Positions 7,999 through 15,742 of a stretch of 40,373 bases of DNA are shown piece by piece (the first letter of the stretch is position 1; the number at the start of each line of letters is the position of its first letter). The notes below the pieces were generated by a model. That model did not search any database. It worked only from the letters and a program-made list of their open reading frames with translations, and had not been told where the DNA came from. The position numbers were made by a program, and so were the translations under genes. Source of the DNA: Chloroflexota bacterium (GTDB lineage Bacteria > Chloroflexota > UBA6077 > CF-72). The stretch lies in the NCBI GenBank assembly GCA_019247515.1, contig JAFAOS010000365.1, positions 1-40,373 of the forward strand, written 5' to 3'.

Positions 7999-8442
7999 AT
8001 GGCCGAGGCCAAAGACGGGCTAATTTCTTCATTTTTCAGCCTGGAGATCACAGGCAAACTGGTTGGCGCCTTCCGCGAAGTGACCAACCTGGGCAGTGAG
8101 AACGCCATCGTCGAAGACAAGTCGCGCGGTCCGGACGGCAAGTACATCATCAAGAAAATTCCGGGCACGCTCAAGTGGAACGACATCACCCTGAAGCAGG
8201 GCATGACCGACAACATGGACATGTGGAAGTGGCGCAAGATGGTCGAGGAAGGCAAAGTCCAGGACGCGCGCGCCAACGGCTCCATCGTCATGTACGACAC
8301 GTCGGGCTCGCCTATCGCGCGTTGGAACCTGACCAACTGCTGGCCCTCGAAATTGTCTGGTCCGGCGGGTAAAGCCGACGGCAACGAGGTTGCGGTCCAG
8401 GAGCTGGTGCTGACGCACGAGGGCTACGAGCGGGTTCAATAA
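7999..8442 (+). CDS. Tail tube protein 1 (Pvc1/Afp1-like, T4 gp19 family)
   Basis: 147 aa with AAAGG 8 bp before the ATG. It matches the phage tail tube (T4 gp19-like) family used for the inner tube of contractile injection systems: FSLEITGKLVGAFREVTNLG near the start, PGTLKWNDITLKQGMTDNMDMWKW in the middle and ARWNLTNCWPSKLSGP before a C-terminal VQELVLTHEGYERV. These tube subunits form hexameric rings stacked inside the sheath. The length is typical. It follows the sheath gene after a hairpin and precedes the assembly-chaperone-like gene, the standard order in Afp/PVC-like loci. A second tube paralogue is encoded about 600 bp downstream. Confidence 0.95.
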   Translation: MAEAKDGLISSFFSLEITGKLVGAFREVTNLGSENAIVEDKSRGPDGKYIIKKIPGTLKWNDITLKQGMTDNMDMWKWRKMVEEGKVQDARANGSIVMYDTSGSPIARWNLTNCWPSKLSGPAGKADGNEVAVQELVLTHEGYERVQ

Positions 8443-8470
8443 GGCAAGCCTCCCCGGACAGCACTGAGAG

Positions 8471-8860
8471 ATGACGATGGCTGTGGCTCAATCACCGCAC
8501 CTGTTGCGGACGGAAGTGGAATTCACGCTTCCGCTCGGCTATGTGGACTCCGCCGGTACGCTGCATCGTCAGGGCGTCATGCGCCTGGCGACCGCCGCCG
8601 ACGAAATCCAACCGCTGCAGGATCCGCGTGTGCTGGCCAATCAGGCGTATATCGCCATCTTGCTCCTGAGCCGGGTGGTGGTCCGGCTCGGCTCGATCAG
8701 TCCAGTATCGCCTAGGGTCGTAGAGGGTCTTTTCTCGGCGGACTTCGCGTACCTGCAGGACCTGTACGTGCGACTCAACGAGCCCAGCGCCACGCTAGCC
8801 GACACCCGGTGTCCGGAGTGCGGAGCTCAATTCACTGTCGACATCGGTGGCGTTGCATGA
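8471..8860 (+). CDS. Tail assembly chaperone-like protein with a C-terminal CPxC motif
   Basis: 129 aa. A second ATG lies 6 bp in. The N-terminal half (VEFTLPLGYVDSAGTLHRQG then VMRLATAADEI) resembles phage tail assembly proteins of the Mu gp41/tail-chaperone type, and its position between two tube genes fits a tube or hub assembly factor. The middle is helical (PRVLANQAYIAILLLSRVVV, then VVEGLFSADFAYLQDLYVRL). The end, RCPECGAQFTVDIGG, carries one CPxC pair. One pair is half of a zinc ribbon, so metal binding would need a partner or dimer. The stop overlaps the next start (ATGA). The family assignment is moderate; a structural baseplate role cannot be excluded. Confidence 0.65.
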   Translation: MTMAVAQSPHLLRTEVEFTLPLGYVDSAGTLHRQGVMRLATAADEIQPLQDPRVLANQAYIAILLLSRVVVRLGSISPVSPRVVEGLFSADFAYLQDLYVRLNEPSATLADTRCPECGAQFTVDIGGVA

Positions 8861-9051
8861 CCGAAACCCCGCACACACCAGCCACGACGAGTGGCAACGA
8901 CGCGGGCCAGGCGCCCGGCGGCCAGCTGCAGCCGGGCGTCAACGTGCAGCAGCTGGCCGACAAGGTCTACGCTCTCCTGCTCGCGGATGCGCGATTGGGT
9001 CGAGCGCGCGGAGACTCGCCATTGATTGCGCAGCGACTCGGGGAAGGCTGA
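8857..9051 (+). CDS. Small eCIS protein with a conserved C-terminal helix (LADKVYALL)
   Basis: This 64-aa protein starts at ATG 8857, which overlaps the previous stop as ATGA; an upstream in-frame start at 8809 would lie inside the neighbouring gene and is less likely. The first 30 residues are Pro/Thr/Gly/Gln-rich and probably flexible. The C-terminal half (VQQLADKVYALLLADARLG, then RARGD) is a single amphipathic helix. The same helix type (LDALAHQVYTILKRRLASER) ends the 1824-aa protein encoded at 9582-15056, so both probably bind the same baseplate or tube partner. Position corresponds to the small Afp6-like slot of other eCIS loci. No catalytic role is suggested. Confidence 0.7.
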   Translation: MTETPHTPATTSGNDAGQAPGGQLQPGVNVQQLADKVYALLLADARLGRARGDSPLIAQRLGEG

Positions 9052-9055
9052 AACC

Positions 9056-9562
9056 ATGGTCATGATCACGGAGGGGGTGTCGTCCTCACCAACTGCAAAT
9101 GGCGGTGGCGGCGGCGACCTGACGAGCAGCCTGACGGCGCACGCGGCGTGCCGCTTCTACGTCCAGGTGGGCGAGCAGACCGCCGCCCTCCAGGCGGTAT
9201 TCACCGAGGTGAGCGGACTCCAGGTGGAGATGCAGGTCACCGACTACGAAGAAGGTGGCATCAACAATTACGTCCACCGGCTGCCGGGGCGGATGAAGGT
9301 TGGCAACGTCACGCTCAAGCACGGGATGACGGTGTCGAATGCATTTTTGAAGTGGTGCATGAAGACGAACATCGGCAGCTGGCAGCGGCAAAATGTCACG
9401 GTGGTGCTGTACGACGTTGCGGGGCAGCCGGTGATACGCTGGCACTTCAACAACGCCTATCCGGTGAAGTGGACGGGTCCGCAGTTCACCGCGGACAGCA
9501 CCGCGATGGCGATCGAAAGCGTCGAATTCACACACGAGGGACTGACCGTCGACCCGGCCTGA
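9056..9562 (+). CDS. Tail tube protein 2 (Pvc5/Afp5-like, T4 gp19 family)
   Basis: 168 aa from ATG 9056, chosen because GGGGAAGG lies 8 bp upstream; a GTG at 9026 would overlap the previous gene. The protein aligns by eye with the tube family: TAHAACRFYVQVGEQTAAL, EVSGLQVEMQVTDYEEGGIN, then HRLPGRMKVGNVTLKHG, FLKWCMKT, QNVTVVLYDVAGQPVIRWHF and IESVEFTHEGLT. A 25-residue Gly-rich N-terminal extension is unlike tube 1. In Afp and PVC the Afp5-type paralogue forms the tube layer next to the baseplate, which fits its position just before the LysM adaptor and spike genes. Confident for fold; the tube-initiator role is inferred from gene order. Confidence 0.93.
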   Translation: MVMITEGVSSSPTANGGGGGDLTSSLTAHAACRFYVQVGEQTAALQAVFTEVSGLQVEMQVTDYEEGGINNYVHRLPGRMKVGNVTLKHGMTVSNAFLKWCMKTNIGSWQRQNVTVVLYDVAGQPVIRWHFNNAYPVKWTGPQFTADSTAMAIESVEFTHEGLTVDPA

Positions 9563-9581
9563 GGACCTCAGCTCTGTTGGC

Positions 9582-12500
9582 ATGCAACCCTATCGACTCA
9601 CGCCGCGGGCGCGGCAAATTGGCCGCCTGAGCGCCTGGATCGAGCGACGCTACGCGCCGGTCCAGGGTGCGCCGCAGCATGCCCCAGGCGGGCAGCAGCC
9701 GCTACAGCCGCAGGTACTGCTGTATGAAAGACCGGGCGCGGCCGAGGCGGCATCACGCCGGTTCCTGCCGCGCCGGTTCCTGCCGGTGGTTCAACCGGAG
9801 GTGGCTGCATCCGTAGGCCTGGAGGCAAGCGCGGCGGGTGGTGGCGCGTCAGCGCGCGTGGTGGCCCCAGTGGTCGCACGACCACTGGAGGTAGGTGGAG
9901 TGGACGCGGTCGATGCGTCCGATCCGCGCCATGCGTCCGATCCACGCGATGCGTTCGCTCCGTCCGATGCGCTCGATGCGGTCGATGCGTCCGATGCCGT
10001 CGATCGGCTCGATCCATCCGATGCGGCCGATCGCCTCGATGCGTGGGATCCGTCCGATCCAGCTGACCGTCGCCGACAGCCGCGATGGACCGACCACGCT
10101 GGTCCGCCCGCGGCCGATGCGCTCGATCCGCTTGATGCGCTCGATCCGCTCGATGCGCTCGATCCCCTTGATGCGCTCGAGCCGCTCGATGCGCGCGGTG
10201 CGCTCGATGCGTCGTCGTCGTCGGCGGATGCCGTCGATTCGGCGTCGCAGCTGCCCGGCGGCGGTCCGGTCGACGCAGCGTCTTCAGTTGCAAGTCCCAG
10301 TCCCGCGGCGGAACCGACGACGGGCGTGCCCGAGGTCGCTGCTCCCGCGTTGGATGTGCCCGAGGTCGCCACTCACGGCTCCGACGTGCGCGAGCTCGCG
10401 GCTGTTGCCTCGACGCTGGCCGACGTTGCGGTGCCTGGCCAGCCGCGGCCGGCCGAGGTCCGCGTCGCCGCCCGCCGCGCGCCTCGACCGCGGCCCGCGC
10501 CACCGCCTCCAGCGCCGCCCACCGCCGAGGAGCTGGCGGTGCTTCCAACGTGGATGGCGGACGCCGCGTTCGAACGCGCGGGTGTGACCCCGCCAGCTCC
10601 AGAGAGCACGTCGTCGCCGTCTGACGCGCGAGCGCCGGCCGCCGGAGCCAGCGCCTCGGCTGCCGCCCCGCTGCCCAACGACGATGCCGGCCGGCTGGTG
10701 GCCCTGGCGCGAGCAATGGGTATGGCTCCGCTCGGGTCGGCTAACTCGCCGCTGCCGTTGGAGCCAGCCGCCGCCGCGCAAGCGAGTGCGCCGCGCCAGC
10801 CCTCCACGCAAGCGGCGGCGCGACGGCCGCCAGGGGCAACATCTCAATCGACCACGTCACTCCAGCCTGATTCACCACAGGCGACTGCGGACTTCATTCC
10901 GGAGTCGGCGGCTTCGGCGTCGGGCGTGACGGAACAGACGTCCGGCGTGACGCCATCAAGTCCGCTCACGACCGAAACGCCGCTGCCAATGACGTCGATG
11001 ACGTCCTTGCCTTCGAGCGACGTGCCGCCTGCGCCCGCGGCGGCGGCCGGCATGCCGGCGCCTCCAGAGCGCGTGACGCCAGCGCCGATGAGGCCGATAA
11101 CGCCAACAACGCCAATAATGGCTGTGACGCCTGCATCGTCGGAATCCGCTGGCGTGCCGGCGACGTCGGCGCCCCCAGAAGCCGCCGACGTGCCCGTCAC
11201 GGCGGTGAGTCCCAGTTCGTTGTCCGACGCAGCCGCGGAGGCAGCTCAACCTGCTTCCCCCGCCTCGTCCTCGTCCCCGTCCTCGTCCTCGTCCAGTTCG
11301 GCTGCCGCGCCGTCGTCCGCATCAGCTGTTCAACTGGAGGCCGAAACCGTCATGCCAGCCCGTGAAAGCGTCACGGGGCGAGCCGAAACCGTCACAGGGC
11401 ACGCGTGGACCGTCACGGGGCAAGCTGAAACGCTCCTGGGGCAAGCTGAAAGCGTCACGCGGCAGGCTGGAATTGTCACCCGGCAAGCTGGAAGCGGCGT
11501 GCCGCCGGTGGCAGACGTCACGTCGCCGGCTGGAGCCAGCACGTCGGACACTGGAGGCGTCACTCGGCAGGGCGCGGGCCTCTCGCCGGAGGTTGAAAAC
11601 GCGACACCCCGCGGGGAATTCTCCGCTATCGTCGCGCCGCCGGCTGAACGTGGCGTACCCGCGGTACACACCGTCACTTCATCGGCAGAAACCGTCACTT
11701 CATCGGCAGAAACCGTCACGCCAACAGATGAAAGCGTCACGCCAACAGCAGAAGCCGTCACGCCGCCGCTTGCAAGCGTCACCGCAGGCGGACCGGCGGA
11801 CTCGACAGGCGGATCGGCGCGGACGCCCAGTGCCGCCCCGACGCCCGAAAGCCTGGCCGCGCAACTTCCAGGTGCGGCGCCCTCCGCGGCGAGTGTCAAA
11901 ACTGCGCCAGGTGACGCTTCGCAGGGAACTCCAGGCAGGGCAGCGGAAGCGCTGGAGCTCGCCGCACCTGCAGCCACGACCGGCGGCACCACGCCAACCG
12001 AAGGCGCCGCTTTGACCGAAGGCGCCGCTTTGACCGAAGGTGCCGCTTTGACCGAAGGCGCCGCTTTGACCGAAGGCGGCGCTTTGACCGAAGGCGGCGC
12101 TTTGACCGAAGGCGGCGCTTTGACCGAGGGCGGCGCTTTGACCGAGGGCGGCGCTTTGACCGAGGGCGGCGCTTTGACCGAGGGCGCCGCTTTGACCGAG
12201 GGCGGCGCTTTGACCGAGGGCGGCGCTTTGACCCAGAGCGCCGCTTCGACGCACGGCGCTGGGGCGACGGAAGGTGGCGCGGTCTCCGCCCAGGTGGGCA
12301 GCACGGCCATCGCGGTGAAGCAAGGCAGCAGCGATTTGGCGCAAGAAAACGGCGGCGCCGCGACCGATCCCAGTACCCCGACGCACCGCGCCGCTCCGAC
12401 GCCGCGGGACGGTTCGACGCCCGGCACTGCGGCGACGGACGGCGGCAGCGCGCTCGCCCAGGCGCGCAGCACCGCCACGGCGGTGACCCAAGGCAGCAGC

Positions 12501-15056
12501 AGCACTGCGTTGGCGCGAGAAAACGGCGGCACCGATGCGACCGGCGGCAGTACGCCGACGCAGGGCGCCGCTTCGACGCTACCCGCCACTGCGACACAGG
12601 GCACTGCCGCGACGGACCGCGGCACCGCGCTCGCCCAGACGAGCAGCACCGCCACCGCGGCGACGCAAGGCAGCACGTTAGTCCAAGAAAACGGCGGCAC
12701 GGAGACGACCGGCGGCAGCACGCCGAGCGAAGGCAACACACCGGCGCAAGGCAGCACAACCGCGACGCAAGGCAGCACAACGGCAACGCAAAGCGGCGCA
12801 CTCGCAACCCAAAGCCACGCGTCTGCGCAAGAAACGAGTTCTGCGGCACAGCAAACCAGTGCAGCCGCCGCGGAAGTCCGAGAAGCAGCCCTGGGCAGTG
12901 GCGCAGTGCGGCTGGAGAGCACCGATGGCTCGGAGAGCGTCACGCGCGACTCGCAAAGCGTCACGCCAGAGCTTGAAAGCGTCACACACGAGTCTGAAAG
13001 CGTCACGGCGCAGGCTGAGACGGGCAGGCTCAACGCTCAGAGCGTCGTGGCGGACTCTGGCGGCCTCGCGCACTACCAGGGAGTCGTCACCGCCCATACG
13101 GAACCTCTCACGCCGGAAGCACCTGGCGTTACGGCGTATCCGGAAAGCGGCGCGTCGCAAGCTGGAAGCCCGCCGTCGCACCCAAAAAGCGTCACGCCCG
13201 CAGCAGAAAGCGTCACGCAGGAAGGAAAAAGCCTCACGCCCGATAGAGAAAGCGTCACAGCGTCGCTCGAGAGCGTCTCGGCTCGACTGGAGACCGTCTC
13301 GTCGCCGCAGGCGGGCGTCACGGGGGCGGATCACAGCGTCTCGGGAGCCGGGGCCGATCTTGCGCCGACACGCGGATGGGGCAGCGACGATGCGCCAATT
13401 GCCGACACCGCGCTCGGAGCGGCTGGCTCGGGTGCGGCCGCCTCACGATCGCATGGCGCCTTCCCCCAGCATCCCACCGCTGGCTCCGGCTCAGACGAAG
13501 GCGACGCTCCTGCAGCCATCGCGACCGGCGCCGACCTTCCTGGCAGTGCCGCCGCGGCGTCCGCCGTCGAGGCGGCGACGGTGCCGTCGGGATCCGTCGA
13601 AGTCCGCCTGTCGGCGTCTGCGCGGCGCTTCCTCGAGCCCGTCGTCGGTGTTGATCCGGCGTCGGTCCGCATCCACCAGGCGCCGCACGGGGCGTCGGTA
13701 ACGCAGGGTGCGGACGCGGTCACAATTGGCGACGACATCGTGCTGGCGGCTGGCCAGGTGGGCGAGTCGCCCCGAGCGCTCGGCTTGCTGGCGCACGAGC
13801 TGACGCACGTCGCCGGCGACCGCAGCGCGCCAGCCGCGCGACCGACCGGCGCGCCAGTGTCGCCGCCGGCCAGCGGCTCAGGCGCAGCGCCCACCGGCGC
13901 GCCATTGCCGGCCCCGACAAGCATCTCAGGCTCAGCGCCGACCGGCGCGCCAGTGTCGCCGCCGGCCAGCGGCTCAGGCATAGCGCCCACCGGCGCGCCA
14001 CTGCCGGCCCCTGCAAGCACCTCAGGCTCATTCCCGACCGGCGCGCCAGTGTCGCCGCCGGCAAGCGGCTCAGTCCCAGCGCCGACCGGTGCCGCGAACC
14101 TGCGGCCGACCGGTGCGCAGTCGGCCACTACTCGGCTCGCGGCGCAAGCCGAGCGCATGCCGGGAGTGCACACCGAGTCCGCACAAGCCCTGCGAGCCGC
14201 GCCTCAATCAACGATTCTCAGCCAGGGGTCCGATTCACAATCGACCGCGCCGGATGCAGCTCATGCGCCACACCAGGCCGTCGCCGACGAGGGCGCTGCG
14301 CGGCGAGTTGAGGGGCTCGTCATCGCCTCCGCCGAGGCCGCCGCCGGACCCTTCGCCGACTCCGCGCCTGGTGGCGCGGACCGGCCATTCCCTGGACCTG
14401 CCGCCGACAACGCCTCCGCCGCGAGCTTCGCCGCCTCCGCGCACGCGGCTGCCGCGCGGCAGGACGCCGTGCAAACCCGCTCGATCGGCGCGGCGCCGAC
14501 CGACCCGCTCGCTCAGACGACCACGAACTCGACCGGTCAAGCGCCGCCCTGGGACCTGCAGCCGGCCACCGACGGTGCGGCTGAGCCCTCCGATCCCTGG
14601 GGTGGCCTGCCCGCGCCCTGGGAGCCGCTGCCCGCCTGGCTTTCCAGTCCCAGCGCCTTTGTCACCACCGTCGACACCGCGGGCCTCAACAACGCCAACG
14701 GTCACCAGCCGGGCGCCGGCGGCGGAGACGCCAGCCCCGCCGGCGTTGGATCAATCGGCGGAGGTGGCGGAGCTGGTTCGAGCACCGGCGGAACACCCGG
14801 TGCTCCCGGCGGAGCAGGCGGTGGCGGAGGTGGAGCTGGCGCAGGTGGAGGCGGTGGGGGTCAAGGCGGGCAAGGCGGTGGAGGCGGCGCCCACTTCGCC
14901 GAAATCAGTCGCGCCGTCGAGGTGCCCGCCGCCCAGCCAAGCGCCGCTCCGAGTGCCCCAGCCGCCCCCGTCGAGCCGGACCTCGACGCCCTCGCCCACC
15001 AGGTCTACACCATCCTCAAACGCCGTCTCGCTTCCGAGCGGCGTCGCCTCGGCTGA
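9582..15056 (+). CDS. Giant repeat-rich eCIS protein with DUF4157 metallopeptidase-like domain
   Basis: 1824 aa, in one open frame with no break. Residues about 1-75 (RLTPRARQIGRLSAWIERRY, then LLYERPG and FLPRRFLP) look folded. Next come an Asp-rich LDALDP tract (about 107-220), Pro/Ala linkers with PTWMADAAFER, 7-residue xESVTxx repeats, thirteen TEGxAL hexads, Ser/Thr/Gly/Gln-rich sequence and more 7-residue repeats. The DUF4157 domain spans about 1345-1420 (VRLSASARRFLEPVVGVDPA, then VRIHQAP, DDIVLAAG and LLAHELTH with HELTH at 1405-1409). It is followed by five PTGAPxxPP 16-mers, a Trp/Pro segment and a Gly-rich stretch. The protein ends in a helix shared with the 64-aa protein. The gene sits between tube 2 and the LysM adaptor. 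HExxH suggests zinc binding. A baseplate-anchored or cargo-processing role is inferred; no activity is proven. Confidence 0.8.
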   Translation: MQPYRLTPRARQIGRLSAWIERRYAPVQGAPQHAPGGQQPLQPQVLLYERPGAAEAASRRFLPRRFLPVVQPEVAASVGLEASAAGGGASARVVAPVVARPLEVGGVDAVDASDPRHASDPRDAFAPSDALDAVDASDAVDRLDPSDAADRLDAWDPSDPADRRRQPRWTDHAGPPAADALDPLDALDPLDALDPLDALEPLDARGALDASSSSADAVDSASQLPGGGPVDAASSVASPSPAAEPTTGVPEVAAPALDVPEVATHGSDVRELAAVASTLADVAVPGQPRPAEVRVAARRAPRPRPAPPPPAPPTAEELAVLPTWMADAAFERAGVTPPAPESTSSPSDARAPAAGASASAAAPLPNDDAGRLVALARAMGMAPLGSANSPLPLEPAAAAQASAPRQPSTQAAARRPPGATSQSTTSLQPDSPQATADFIPESAASASGVTEQTSGVTPSSPLTTETPLPMTSMTSLPSSDVPPAPAAAAGMPAPPERVTPAPMRPITPTTPIMAVTPASSESAGVPATSAPPEAADVPVTAVSPSSLSDAAAEAAQPASPASSSSPSSSSSSSAAAPSSASAVQLEAETVMPARESVTGRAETVTGHAWTVTGQAETLLGQAESVTRQAGIVTRQAGSGVPPVADVTSPAGASTSDTGGVTRQGAGLSPEVENATPRGEFSAIVAPPAERGVPAVHTVTSSAETVTSSAETVTPTDESVTPTAEAVTPPLASVTAGGPADSTGGSARTPSAAPTPESLAAQLPGAAPSAASVKTAPGDASQGTPGRAAEALELAAPAATTGGTTPTEGAALTEGAALTEGAALTEGAALTEGGALTEGGALTEGGALTEGGALTEGGALTEGGALTEGAALTEGGALTEGGALTQSAASTHGAGATEGGAVSAQVGSTAIAVKQGSSDLAQENGGAATDPSTPTHRAAPTPRDGSTPGTAATDGGSALAQARSTATAVTQGSSSTALARENGGTDATGGSTPTQGAASTLPATATQGTAATDRGTALAQTSSTATAATQGSTLVQENGGTETTGGSTPSEGNTPAQGSTTATQGSTTATQSGALATQSHASAQETSSAAQQTSAAAAEVREAALGSGAVRLESTDGSESVTRDSQSVTPELESVTHESESVTAQAETGRLNAQSVVADSGGLAHYQGVVTAHTEPLTPEAPGVTAYPESGASQAGSPPSHPKSVTPAAESVTQEGKSLTPDRESVTASLESVSARLETVSSPQAGVTGADHSVSGAGADLAPTRGWGSDDAPIADTALGAAGSGAAASRSHGAFPQHPTAGSGSDEGDAPAAIATGADLPGSAAAASAVEAATVPSGSVEVRLSASARRFLEPVVGVDPASVRIHQAPHGASVTQGADAVTIGDDIVLAAGQVGESPRALGLLAHELTHVAGDRSAPAARPTGAPVSPPASGSGAAPTGAPLPAPTSISGSAPTGAPVSPPASGSGIAPTGAPLPAPASTSGSFPTGAPVSPPASGSVPAPTGAANLRPTGAQSATTRLAAQAERMPGVHTESAQALRAAPQSTILSQGSDSQSTAPDAAHAPHQAVADEGAARRVEGLVIASAEAAAGPFADSAPGGADRPFPGPAADNASAASFAASAHAAAARQDAVQTRSIGAAPTDPLAQTTTNSTGQAPPWDLQPATDGAAEPSDPWGGLPAPWEPLPAWLSSPSAFVTTVDTAGLNNANGHQPGAGGGDASPAGVGSIGGGGGAGSSTGGTPGAPGGAGGGGGGAGAGGGGGGQGGQGGGGGAHFAEISRAVEVPAAQPSAAPSAPAAPVEPDLDALAHQVYTILKRRLASERRRLG
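9900..10245 (+). repeat. Degenerate 6-codon Asp-rich coding repeats (LDALDP)
   Basis: Within the 1824-aa gene the tract repeats GATGCGCTCGATCCGCTC-like 18-bp units and shorter GATGCG/GATCCG triplet pairs. The product has Asp at every second or third position (DALDPLDALDPLDALEPLDA). It would be highly acidic and extended, and could bind calcium, but it lacks RTX glycine spacing. Confidence 0.85.
11337..11483 (+). repeat. Seven 21-bp (7-residue) AESVTGQ-type repeats
   Basis: Seven units run without gaps: EAETVMP, ARESVTG, RAETVTG, HAWTVTG, QAETLLG, QAESVTR, QAGIVTR. A shorter block of the same type (SAETVTS, SAETVTP, TDESVTP, TAEAVTP) follows at about 11677-11763. The 7-residue period with conserved T-V-T/S-V-T suggests extended or fibrous packing; it is not a classic a/d leucine heptad. 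Confidence 0.85.
11997..12230 (+). repeat. Thirteen tandem 18-bp repeats encoding TEG(A/G)AL
   Basis: Units are ACCGAAGGCGCCGCTTTG or close variants and are almost identical at DNA level. GAA versus GAG and GCC versus GGC variants are grouped in blocks, the mark of recent duplication by slippage or unequal crossover. Changes in copy number keep the reading frame, so they would vary protein length without switching the gene off. Confidence 0.95.
12930..13325 (+). repeat. Second block of degenerate 7-residue xESVTxx repeats
   Basis: Units such as SESVTRD, SQSVTPE, LESVTHE, SESVTAQ and later AESVTQE, GKSLTPD, RESVTAS, LESVSAR, LETVSSP recur with 21-bp spacing and one degenerate middle part. This is the same family as 11337-11483, separated from it by about 1.4 kb, so the family was copied or split by insertion of the TEGxAL and Ser/Thr-rich tracts. 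Confidence 0.8.
13842..14081 (+). repeat. Five 48-bp (16-residue) PTGAP repeats in alternating 96-bp pairs
   Basis: Residues 1421-1500 of the 1824-aa protein are five 16-mers that alternate between PTGAPVSPPASGSGxA and PTGAPLPAPxSxSGSx. The alternation shows that a 32-residue double unit was duplicated. The tract directly follows the HELTH motif and would act as a Pro-rich spacer. Confidence 0.9.
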
Positions 15057-15079
15057 CGACAAGGAGATGCTGCGCGCGT

Positions 15080-15742
15080 ATGTCTGACACACACTCAAAA
15101 GCCCTCATCCGCACCATCGAGGGCGAAAAGACCGAGATCAAATGCCTGTTCAACCCCAAGGAATATTCGATTGCCAAGAGCAACAAATGGTCGGTGCCAC
15201 CGTCCAAGGGCAAAAACCTCGGTGAGTACGAGTTCGGCGGCGGCGATCCGGCCAAAATGACGCTCCAGCTGCTGTTCGACACCTACGAAACCGGCGACGA
15301 CGTTCGGCAGGTCTATACCGACAAAGTCTGGAAGCTGATGTGGGTCGATCCCAAGCTGACCGATCACTCGTCCGGCAAGAAGGGCCGCCCGCCGCGCGTC
15401 CAGTTCCAGTGGGGCAAGGCGTTCGGGTTTATCGCGGTGATCACCAGCATCACCCAGAAATTCGTGCTGTTCCGCGAAAACGGCGTACCCGTCCGTGCGA
15501 CGCTGGACGTGAGCTTCCAGCAGATCAAAGACGAGCTCTTCTACCCCAAGCAGAATCCGACTTCGGGCGGCGTCGGCGGTGGACGCCAGGTCACCGTCAA
15601 AGAGGACGACACCCTCACCGGCATCGCGTACGCGGAATACGGCGACTCCAACAACTGGCGCAGGATCGCCGACGCGAACCACCTCACCCAGGTCCGCCGC
15701 TTGCGACCAGGCATGGTACTGGAGATCCCCAGCCTTGGCTGA
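15080..15742 (+). CDS. LysM-domain baseplate adaptor (Pvc7/Afp7-like)
   Basis: 220 aa; AAGGAG lies 13 bp before the ATG. The N-terminal region (KCLFNPKEYSIAKSNKWSV, DPAKMTLQLLFDTYE, then VQFQWGKAFGFIAVITSITQ and RATLDVSFQQI) matches the Afp7/Pvc7 family that links tube to spike in contractile injection systems. Residues about 169-220 form a LysM domain (VTVKEDDTLTGIAYAEYGDS, then NWRRIADANHL and RRLRPGMVLEIP). In these machines the LysM part is a protein-protein module of the baseplate, related to T4 gp53, and does not cleave peptidoglycan. The stop overlaps the spike gene by 8 bp, so the two products are probably made together. Confidence 0.93.
   Translation: MSDTHSKALIRTIEGEKTEIKCLFNPKEYSIAKSNKWSVPPSKGKNLGEYEFGGGDPAKMTLQLLFDTYETGDDVRQVYTDKVWKLMWVDPKLTDHSSGKKGRPPRVQFQWGKAFGFIAVITSITQKFVLFRENGVPVRATLDVSFQQIKDELFYPKQNPTSGGVGGGRQVTVKEDDTLTGIAYAEYGDSNNWRRIADANHLTQVRRLRPGMVLEIPSLG

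Noticed and set aside
9900..10245. RTX-type calcium-binding repeats in the Asp-rich tract
   Set aside because: The tract lacks the GGxGxDxUx nonapeptide pattern; Asp spacing is every two to three residues with Leu/Ala/Pro.
11330..13033. Long minus-strand open frames (up to 567 aa) across the giant repeat gene
   Set aside because: They mirror the codon bias and 18/21-bp repeats of the plus-strand gene (e.g. KAPPSV repeats) and have no start signals or recognisable domains.
15579..15734. N-terminal extension of the spike protein
   Set aside because: Arg/Ser/Pro-rich and lies in the shadow of the LysM domain coding frame; TTG 15735 with GGAG upstream gives the expected N-terminus.
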